Origin: Saprospiraceae bacterium
GTDB taxonomy: Bacteria; Bacteroidota; Bacteroidia; Chitinophagales; Saprospiraceae
Assembly: GCA_020436955.1 (NCBI GenBank)
Contig: JAGQWW010000033.1
Location: 1-14,216 of the forward strand
Length of the DNA stretch: 14,216 bases
Direction: 5' to 3'
Part shown: in pieces, positions 1-5,996 of the stretch
How the letters are laid out: each line of letters begins with the position of its first letter
How positions within the stretch are numbered: the first letter of the stretch is position 1
Position numbers and translations under genes: made by a program
Notes under the pieces: model-generated
Databases searched by the model: none
What the model was told of the DNA's origin: nothing
Seen by the model: the letters and a program-made list of their open reading frames with translations, nothing else

Positions 1-444
1 AAAAGCATACAGAAGTTACCAATTGATTTAAAAACTGCCTGGGATTTCTTTTCTTCCCCCAAAAACCTTTCAGTAATAACCCCTCCCGATTTGGATTTTG
101 TTATCAAATCGGAACTCCCTGAAAAAATGTACCCGGGAATGATGATAAAGTATACCGTAAAGCCAATGCTCGGTATTCCCGTGACCTGGGTGACTGAAAT
201 AACGCATGTGGAAGACCTTAAGTTTTTTGTAGATGAACAAAGAGTGGGTCCCTACTCCATTTGGCATCACCAGCATTTTTTCAAAGAAATTGAAGGTGGA
301 ATAGAAATGACGGACATCGTCGATTACAAATTACCCTTTGGGATAATTGGCGACATTACCCATCCCTTCCTTGTAAAACCAAGGCTTAACCAGATTTTTG
401 ATTACCGTTTCAAAAAACTGGAGGAGCTGTTTGGGAAAATGTGA
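1..444 (+). CDS. SRPBCC-fold ligand-binding protein, 5' end cut by window edge
   Basis: The reading frame is open from base 1 to the TGA at 442-444, so the start lies outside the window; the TTG at 91 is internal. The visible part is 147 residues. It begins with a helix-like stretch (QKLPIDLKTAWDFFSSPKNL, then the turn VITPPDL) that is typical of SRPBCC/polyketide-cyclase-like proteins. The middle has the family's run of beta-strands and the WHHQHFFKEIEGG and MTDIVDYKLPFG patterns, and a long C-terminal helix (FDYRFKKLEELF) closes the cavity. These are small soluble cytoplasmic proteins with a hydrophobic pocket. The usual length is about 150-160 residues, so only a few are missing. The ligand cannot be read from sequence. 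It ends about 200 bp before the TonB receptor and shows no link to it. Family assignment is firm; function is unknown. Confidence 0.8.
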   Translation, partial: KSIQKLPIDLKTAWDFFSSPKNLSVITPPDLDFVIKSELPEKMYPGMMIKYTVKPMLGIPVTWVTEITHVEDLKFFVDEQRVGPYSIWHHQHFFKEIEGGIEMTDIVDYKLPFGIIGDITHPFLVKPRLNQIFDYRFKKLEELFGKM

Positions 445-564
445 TTTTGAAGAATGAATTTTCCCGGTTTCTAAACGACACAAACTAAAAAATCCGGATA
501 CCTAATTCTTTCAAAATAAAATACTTAGTGGTAACATTACGGTAACCCTACTTTACATAAAATT

Positions 565-583
565 AAAGATGAAAATCATCATT
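565..583. promoter_or_regulatory. Palindromic operator-like site, possible Fur box
   Basis: A 13-bp palindrome (GATGA-AAA-TCATC, 568-580) sits 30-40 bp upstream of the -10-like box of the TonB receptor gene. The 19 bases at 565-583 match the classical enterobacterial Fur consensus at 13 of 19 positions by hand count. A repressor here would overlap or abut the -33 region. A Fur-type site before a TonB receptor is plausible, but AT-rich intergenic DNA gives chance matches and Bacteroidota Fur sites are not well defined, so this is tentative. Confidence 0.3.
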
Positions 584-610
584 TAGTACTATCAAACGAA
601 TCGTGTTTGC

Positions 611-618
611 TATTTTTG
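611..618 (+). promoter_or_regulatory. Bacteroidota -7 promoter box for the TonB receptor gene
   Basis: TATTTTTG fits the Bacteroidota sigma-70-type -7 element TAnnTTTG exactly. Transcription would begin a few bases downstream, at roughly 622-626, giving a leader of about 25 nt to the ATG at 648. That makes a start at the upstream GTG (603) impossible for this transcript. I see no clean TTTG -33 box at the expected distance, so the promoter may need an activator or be defined mainly by the -7 element. Confidence 0.55.
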
Positions 619-647
619 CGCCATCCTTTTTAACAAAAATTTCAAAC

Positions 648-3410
648 ATGAGTATGAGAAAGGCTTTTTACTCCCTCTTGTTTTCAGCGCTAACCACTTT
701 CGCATTTGCACAAAATGTGACTGGTGTTGTTTTGGACGCTGAAACCGGTGAGTCACTTATTGGTGCTTCTGTAACTGTAGAAGGTACATCAATGGGAACG
801 ACCACTGACTTCAACGGTAGATTCACCATCAAAGAAGTATCTAATGGTGACTATACCTTAGTAATTACTTACACTGGATATGAGACTACAGAAATGAATG
901 TTACTGTTGCAGGTAACAATGTAGATCTTGGTACAGTAAAGGTAGGTTCAGACGTTATTGGTTTGGAACAAATCAATGTTGTTGCATCTATCGCGATCGA
1001 CAGAAGAACTCCTGTTGCAGTTTCTACTGTAAAAGGACAGGAAATCGAAAGCAAACTGGGTAACCAGGAATTTGTTGAAGCTTTGAAGAGCACACCTTCT
1101 ATCTACACTACCAAAACAGGTGGTGGATTTGGTGATTCTAGAATCAACGTTCGTGGTTTTGCACAGGAAGACATCGCTTTGCTTATCAATGGTATTCCGG
1201 TAAACGGAATGGAAGACAACAAAGTTTACTGGTCCAACTGGGCTGGTCTTGGTGACGTTACCAGAACTATTCAAATCCAGAGAGGTTTGGGAGCTTCTAA
1301 ATTAGCAGTTGCCTCAGTGGGTGGTACTATCAACATTATCACCAAAACTACTGACCAGGAGCAAGGTGGAAGTATTTCACAGTCTATCGGAAACAACAAC
1401 TACAGAAAGACTTCTTTCACTGTTTCTACCGGTAGAACTGAAAACGACTGGGCATTCACTTTCTCAGGTTCAAGAACAACTGGTGATGGTTACATCGCTG
1501 GTACTTACATCGATGCATGGTCTTACTTCATGTCTATCGCTAAAGAATGGGGTGGAAACCAGCAGTTGATGTTCACTGCTTTCGGTGCTCCTCAGCGTCA
1601 CGGTCAAAGAGACTTTGTTCACTCTTTGAATACGCTTAAAAATGTATATGGTATCAAATACAATGACGATATCGGACCATACAGAGGTGAAACTTACAAT
1701 TGGAGAGAAAACTTTTACCACAAACCACAGGCTTCTTTGACATACATCAACGATTTGAATGCAAAGACCAGCTGGGTAACTTCACTTTACGGTTCTGTGG
1801 GTAGAGGTGGTGGAACTGGTGACCTTGGTGGATTGAACGGAAGAAGAAACGAATTCCGTCAGCCTAAAGATTCTTATGGCGAACACCAGTGGGATCAGTA
1901 CGAATTGTACAACAGCGGCCAGGAAAACACTTTGTACGACAATTCTTTGGCTCCATTGACTTATTCAATCGATGGTGGCGCGGAAAGAACAGGTCAGATT
2001 GCTTCTCTAAACGATGGTCTTATCAAAAGAGCATCTATTAACGAGCACAACTGGTACGGTGTTTTGTCAACAGTAAATCACCAAATCACAGACAACCTTA
2101 ACTTCAATGGTGGTGTAGATGTAAGATTCTACAACGGTAGACACTACCGTAAATCCATTAACCTTTTGGGTGCTGATTACTGGTTTGACAGAGATAATAT
2201 CAACAATACTGCTGACTGGGTTGACTTCAACGGTGACGGCGTAAGAGACGCTAACGAATTGGGTAACTTGGTTAAGCCAACAAACGATGCGAATAATACA
2301 CTTTTTGGTTCAGTTGAAAACGACCAGAAAATTGACTACGCAAACGACGAAGATATCAACTGGTATGGTGCATTCGGTCAGTTGGAATATGTAATGGACA
2401 ATGGTTTGTCTGTTTTCGTTTCAGGTGCATTGAACTATACTCAGATGAGAAGATACGACTACTTCCTTAAGCCAGAAGGTGATCAGGTAACTGACTGGTT
2501 CAGCTTCCTTGGAGGTAACGTAAAAGGTGGAGCTAACTACAACTTTGATGGTAAAAACAACGTGTTCTTCAACGCGGGTTATATCTCAAGAGCTCCTTAC
2601 TTCGATGCATTGTTCCCAACTTTCAACAACGACGAAGCTAACACTGATGCAGTAAACGAAGGTGTAACTTCTTTCGAAGTTGGATACGGACACAGAAGCC
2701 GTATGTTGAGAGCAAATATCAATGGTTACTACACTTCATGGACCAACAAAACTACTGTTAGCAGCTACGACGATGCTAACAACCAGAACTACTTCTTAAA
2801 CCTATTGGGTGTTGATGCAACACACATGGGAGTTGAGTTGGATTTTGAAGTTGCATTGACCTCTAACTTCAACGTTAAAGGTTTCGCATCTATCAACAAC
2901 TGGGAATGGGCAAACGACCCTAACGGTGTTGTAACTGACGATATGAACAACGTAATTGGTGAGTCTACTTTCTTCTTGAATGGTTTGAAAGTAGGTGATG
3001 CTGCTCAAACTACAATGGGTCTTGGTGCAAACTGGGATCTTGGAGCAGGTGTGTCTTTGGATGCTCAAGCTAATTACTACGAAAACCTATACGCTTCTTA
3101 CCAGCCTGGTGACAGAGACGATGAAACTTTGAAAGGTGTTCAGGCATTGAGATTGCCTCACTTTACTTTGGTTGACATGGGTATGACCTGGAAATTCAAA
3201 GTAATGAATATGGACTCTAGAATCCGCGTTAACGTGAACAACATATTCGATACACTTTATGTTGCTGAAGCTAACGACAATCCGGATCCAGACCAGCCTA
3301 ACATCAATGACGACAGAGGTTCTGCAGCTTATGATGCACTTCTTTACGGAACCAATGGTTGGTTCGGTTTCGGAAGAACCTGGAACGCTACATTGAAAGT
3401 AAACTTCTAA
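648..3410 (+). CDS. TonB-dependent outer-membrane receptor with carboxypeptidase-regulatory-like domain
   Basis: A 920-residue outer-membrane active transporter. It begins with a Sec signal peptide (residues 1 to about 21, hydrophobic core FYSLLFSALTTF, cleavage near AFA|Q). A CarboxypepD_reg-like beta-sandwich follows at about 22-100 (GVVLDAETGESLIGASVTV ... DFNGRFTI). The plug domain at about 108-235 contains INVRGFAQEDIALLINGIP, IQIQRGLGASKL and GGTINIITK. The rest is a 22-strand-type barrel rich in alternating aromatic residues, ending in the aromatic-terminated strand WNATLKVNF. No SusD-like gene follows; a terminator does, so it is not a SusCD glycan system. The stand-alone arrangement and plug sequence resemble siderophore or metal receptors more than SusC, but the substrate is not readable. 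The start at ATG 648 (or 654) is preferred over an in-frame GTG at 603 because the promoter box lies at 611-618. Codon use is strongly biased (AGA, GGT, TCT, AAC), unlike its neighbours, which suggests high expression. Confidence 0.93.
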   Translation: MSMRKAFYSLLFSALTTFAFAQNVTGVVLDAETGESLIGASVTVEGTSMGTTTDFNGRFTIKEVSNGDYTLVITYTGYETTEMNVTVAGNNVDLGTVKVGSDVIGLEQINVVASIAIDRRTPVAVSTVKGQEIESKLGNQEFVEALKSTPSIYTTKTGGGFGDSRINVRGFAQEDIALLINGIPVNGMEDNKVYWSNWAGLGDVTRTIQIQRGLGASKLAVASVGGTINIITKTTDQEQGGSISQSIGNNNYRKTSFTVSTGRTENDWAFTFSGSRTTGDGYIAGTYIDAWSYFMSIAKEWGGNQQLMFTAFGAPQRHGQRDFVHSLNTLKNVYGIKYNDDIGPYRGETYNWRENFYHKPQASLTYINDLNAKTSWVTSLYGSVGRGGGTGDLGGLNGRRNEFRQPKDSYGEHQWDQYELYNSGQENTLYDNSLAPLTYSIDGGAERTGQIASLNDGLIKRASINEHNWYGVLSTVNHQITDNLNFNGGVDVRFYNGRHYRKSINLLGADYWFDRDNINNTADWVDFNGDGVRDANELGNLVKPTNDANNTLFGSVENDQKIDYANDEDINWYGAFGQLEYVMDNGLSVFVSGALNYTQMRRYDYFLKPEGDQVTDWFSFLGGNVKGGANYNFDGKNNVFFNAGYISRAPYFDALFPTFNNDEANTDAVNEGVTSFEVGYGHRSRMLRANINGYYTSWTNKTTVSSYDDANNQNYFLNLLGVDATHMGVELDFEVALTSNFNVKGFASINNWEWANDPNGVVTDDMNNVIGESTFFLNGLKVGDAAQTTMGLGANWDLGAGVSLDAQANYYENLYASYQPGDRDDETLKGVQALRLPHFTLVDMGMTWKFKVMNMDSRIRVNVNNIFDTLYVAEANDNPDPDQPNINDDRGSAAYDALLYGTNGWFGFGRTWNATLKVNF

Positions 3411-3439
3411 GAACTACTCGTTTTTAGATTTGAATAATG

Positions 3440-3483
3440 AAAAAGGCCACCCAGTTCGCTGAGTGGCCTTTTTCGTTTTTTTT
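3440..3483. terminator. Bidirectional rho-independent terminator between convergent genes
   Basis: Arms 3440-3454 and 3459-3473 pair over 15 positions with a single C-A mismatch. They close a TTCG tetraloop and form a GC-rich GGCCAC/GTGGCC core flanked by A and T runs. On the plus strand the hairpin is followed by a T-rich tail to 3483, 30 bp after the TonB receptor stop. On the minus strand the A run provides the U tract, ending the yciH transcript. Confidence 0.88.
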
Positions 3484-3497
3484 ATGTAGAAAGGGAA

Positions 3498-3845
3498 TTA
3501 ACCGCCTGACTTTTTGGTTTTGGAATATCCTTTTTCCAATAATAAATTCAGGACTTTATCCCTATGGTCCCCTTGAAGCAAAATCTCACCATCTTTAACT
3601 GATCCTCCTACCCCACATTTAGACTTTAACATTTTGCCCAATTCTTTCAAATCGTCTTCAGTACCTTCAAATCCGGTCACTAAAGTTACTTCCTTTCCTT
3701 TTCGCTGTTTTCTGTCCAACAGGATACGTAAAACTTGCTGATCCGTCGGCAGTGTATCTACATCTTCCTCTTCGTAGTTGAAAGAAAAATCAGGATCTGT
3801 AGAAAAAACAAAACCCTGGTTATCTCGCTTATTCTTTTTCGACAT
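3498..3845 (-). CDS. yciH: SUI1/eIF1-family translation initiation factor (YciH-like)
   Basis: A 115-residue cytoplasmic protein. The first 45 residues are polar and acidic (YEEEDVDTLPTD) and probably disordered. The SUI1 domain fills about residues 46-110: the basic loop DRKQRKGKEVTLVTGF, the helix EDDLKELGKMLKSKCG, then GGSVKDGEILLQGDHRDKV and the final helix LNLLLEKGY. These match the eIF1-like fold that binds near the ribosomal P site and monitors start-codon and initiator tRNA choice; bacterial YciH is linked to initiation fidelity under stress. Length is normal (about 105-115). The ATG at 3845-3843 is the only sensible start, with an A-rich leader. It stands alone, convergent with the TonB receptor and divergent from the deoxynucleoside kinase, with about 100 bp of shared upstream DNA. 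Confidence 0.9.
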   Translation of the reverse strand: MSKKNKRDNQGFVFSTDPDFSFNYEEEDVDTLPTDQQVLRILLDRKQRKGKEVTLVTGFEGTEDDLKELGKMLKSKCGVGGSVKDGEILLQGDHRDKVLNLLLEKGYSKTKKSGG

Positions 3846-3946
3846 ATCTAAACCTTTTGATGAATTACAAATTTTATAAAAATCAGGGAAACCTGCTTTG
3901 TTTATTTAATAACTTTTGAAACCTTTACCCTGACAAAAACGCTACC

Positions 3947-4618
3947 TTGAGCAAACAGTTCCCACATTCCTATATCGCAATTGAAGGTAATATCGGCGCC
4001 GGTAAAACTACCTTTTGCCGCATGCTCCAAAAGGATTATGGTTTTAAACTCATTCTGGAACAATTTACCGACAATCCCTTTCTACCTTTCTTTTATGAGC
4101 ATCCGGAGCGATATGCTTTCCCAGTTGAGTTGTTTTTTATGACAGAAAGACACAAACAACTCCAGGAAGAACTCTCACAAGGTGAACTATTTTCTAAACT
4201 CATCCTCTCTGATTATTATTTTTTAAAAACGTTGCTGTTTGCGAAAAGTAATTTGATGGATGAAGAATTCAGATTGTTTCAACGACTGTTTTCCGTTTTA
4301 AACAATACCTTCCGGAATCCCGATCTATTGGTGTATCTGCATCGCCCGGTTCCTGATTTACAAGCAAATATTAAAAATCGTGGACGAGATATGGAGCAGA
4401 AAATACCGGATGATTACCTTCAAAAAATTCAACAAGCATATTTCGAGTTTTTTAAAAATGAATCCCAATTCCCTATCCTTATCATGAATGTAGAAAAGGT
4501 AAATTTTTGGGAAGAACCCGAGGCTTACGACAAAATGGTAGCAGCTCTCCAGCAAACTTATCCACCCGGTATCAACCACCTGGACCTTCAAGAAAAAACT
4601 GTAACAAAAAACCTATAG
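3947..4618 (+). CDS. Deoxynucleoside kinase (dNK family, deoxyadenosine/deoxyguanosine kinase-like)
   Basis: A 223-residue salvage kinase that phosphorylates deoxynucleosides to dNMPs with ATP in the cytoplasm. The P-loop GNIGAGKT is at residues 14-21. The substrate-site glutamate lies in EQFTDNPFLPFFY (38-50), with the PVELFFMTERHKQL helix after it. The position of the DRS motif is SDYYFLKTLLFAK (88-100), as in Bacteroidota members. PDLLVYL (125-131) precedes the arginine-rich LID segment NRGRDMEQKI (144-153). Length is typical (about 200-225). The frame has no ATG before residue 26, which lies inside the P-loop helix, and the upstream in-frame stop is at 3917. A TTG start at 3947 is therefore the only start I can place that keeps the first strand and P-loop. 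Base specificity cannot be decided from sequence. It ends in TAG, which matters for the amber codon in the next gene. Confidence 0.9.
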   Translation: MSKQFPHSYIAIEGNIGAGKTTFCRMLQKDYGFKLILEQFTDNPFLPFFYEHPERYAFPVELFFMTERHKQLQEELSQGELFSKLILSDYYFLKTLLFAKSNLMDEEFRLFQRLFSVLNNTFRNPDLLVYLHRPVPDLQANIKNRGRDMEQKIPDDYLQKIQQAYFEFFKNESQFPILIMNVEKVNFWEEPEAYDKMVAALQQTYPPGINHLDLQEKTVTKNL

Positions 4619-4656
4619 AAAGCGACTAAAGACAAAGGGTCAAATTAAAATTTTTC

Positions 4657-4664
4657 TACCTTCG
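4657..4664 (+). promoter_or_regulatory. Probable -7 promoter box for the TPR/barrel operon
   Basis: TACCTTCG differs from the Bacteroidota TAnnTTTG box at one position. It lies in the 124-bp gap after the kinase stop, about 78 bp before the ATG of the TPR gene, and would serve both the TPR gene and the barrel gene. I see no clear -33 TTTG. I also see no convincing terminator hairpin for the kinase, so some readthrough from upstream is possible. Confidence 0.4.
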
Positions 4665-4742
4665 TTGCAATAAGCCGAACCTTTAGATTGTTTTTCTACC
4701 ATCACCAAACGACAAAACGGAATCTCCCAAAAAAACTAGTTC

Positions 4743-5948
4743 ATGATTTTTAAACAAAGTCTTGTCGGATTCATCCTTTTGCTGGCTTCCCTGCAATTGA
4801 GTGCCCAGAAAACTACCGTGTATACTGAAGCGCATGAAGACTTCAAACGCGGTATAGGTTTTTACGACCAGGGACTCTACGCTCAATCCATTGAGGAGTT
4901 TGAAAAAGTGCTGGCCAAATTGAGACCGGTAAATGAAGCAGATGCCGATTTGCTTCGCACCAAAGCTGAATTGAAGCTGGCAAATGCTGCCATCCGCCTT
5001 CAATTGCCGGACAGTGAAAAAATGATCCTCGATTTTATCCGAAAATACAGCCCGGATCCAATTTCCAATCAGGCATTACGCGATGTGGCCAACTATTACT
5101 TCGACAGCCGTCAATATGACAAGGCCATTGAGTTTTATGAATTGGTCCCAACTTACCAATTAACGAGTTCTGAAAGGGCTGAAGTCAAATTTAAGCTTGG
5201 GTACAGCCATTTTGTCCAAAAAGATTTCCCGGAAGCCAAAGCAAACTTTTACCAGATTAAGCAGGTACCGGGCAATGACTATTATTACCCTTCCAACTAT
5301 TATTATGGTTTATGTGAATTTTTTGAAGGGAACTACAATGAAGCCATCAAAAGCTTCGAAATCGCAGAAGATTATCAGCGATACCAACCCTACATTCCTT
5401 ATTACCTCACGCAGATTTATTTTGCTCAGGGTAAATATGATGAGCTAATCCGGTATGCAGAAAACAAACTTAAGATTAGCAACCTGCGCAATGAAGAAGA
5501 AATCAGACAATTAATTGGTCAGTCCTATTTCGAAAAGGGCATGTTTGAAGAAGCCCTTCCCCATTTGGAATATTACGCTTCACATTCTTCCAAAATGCGT
5601 GAAGAGGAATTTTACCAATTAGGCATTACCCAATACAGAACAGGTCATTTTACAGAGGCCATCCCAAACCTTGAGCAATTGTCACAGGCTGATAGCAAAA
5701 TCGGCCAACACGCTATGCTGATTTTAGGTGACTGTTATTTGAAAGCCGGAAACAAGGCAGGAGCTAGAAATGCTTTTGCCATTGCCAGTCGCATGGAGTA
5801 CGACCCGGTCATTCAGGAAGATGCCACCTTCAATTTCGCTAAGCTATCTTATGAAACCAAATTTGACTCGGATGCATTGTCAGCGCTTCAAGTCATTAAA
5901 CCGGAATCCAACTATTATGCAGAGGCTCAGGAATTGATGAGCGAATAG
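4743..5948 (+). CDS. Secreted TPR protein, N-terminal part ending at an in-frame amber codon
   Basis: A 401-residue product if translation stops at the TAG (5946-5948). Residues 1-21 form a Sec signal peptide (basic FKQ, then LVGFILLLASL, cleavage near LSA|Q), so the protein enters the periplasm. No lipobox cysteine is visible. The rest is a chain of tetratricopeptide repeats: examples start near EDFKRGIGFYDQGLYAQSIE, DVANYYFDSRQYDKAIEFYE, YGLCEFFEGNYNEAIKSFE, LIGQSYFEKGMFEEALPHLE and YQLGITQYRTGHFTEAIPNL. TPR arrays bind other proteins; no enzyme motif is present. The last residues (YAEAQELMSE) stop in the middle of a repeat, and the sequence resumes in the same frame right after the stop. 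This is therefore the front part of a longer protein rather than a natural short one. Confidence 0.8.
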   Translation: MIFKQSLVGFILLLASLQLSAQKTTVYTEAHEDFKRGIGFYDQGLYAQSIEEFEKVLAKLRPVNEADADLLRTKAELKLANAAIRLQLPDSEKMILDFIRKYSPDPISNQALRDVANYYFDSRQYDKAIEFYELVPTYQLTSSERAEVKFKLGYSHFVQKDFPEAKANFYQIKQVPGNDYYYPSNYYYGLCEFFEGNYNEAIKSFEIAEDYQRYQPYIPYYLTQIYFAQGKYDELIRYAENKLKISNLRNEEEIRQLIGQSYFEKGMFEEALPHLEYYASHSSKMREEEFYQLGITQYRTGHFTEAIPNLEQLSQADSKIGQHAMLILGDCYLKAGNKAGARNAFAIASRMEYDPVIQEDATFNFAKLSYETKFDSDALSALQVIKPESNYYAEAQELMSE

Positions 5949-5996
5949 TTTCTCAATTCAAGAGATTATGCCAAGGCAATTGAAATAATAGAAGCC

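Noticed and set aside
91..444. Separate gene beginning at TTG 91
   Set aside because: The frame is open to base 1 and the preceding residues belong to the SRPBCC fold, so this is the tail of a gene cut by the window.
603..647. GTG start 45 bp upstream for the TonB receptor
   Set aside because: It lies upstream of the -7 box at 611-618 and would put extra residues ahead of a normal signal peptide.
948..1274. Minus-strand open frame inside the TonB receptor gene
   Set aside because: It is antisense to a strongly conserved plug domain, has no recognisable family features, and is explained by codon bias of the real gene.
648..3410. SusC of a SusCD polysaccharide utilisation locus
   Set aside because: No SusD or glycan enzyme gene follows; a strong terminator and an unrelated convergent gene do.
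5946..5948. Amber codon as pyrrolysine, programmed readthrough or reassigned TAG
   Set aside because: Two neighbouring genes end in TAG, one right after an OMP terminal Phe; no readthrough context such as CARYYA follows; no pyrrolysine genes are in the window. Sporadic suppression cannot be excluded.
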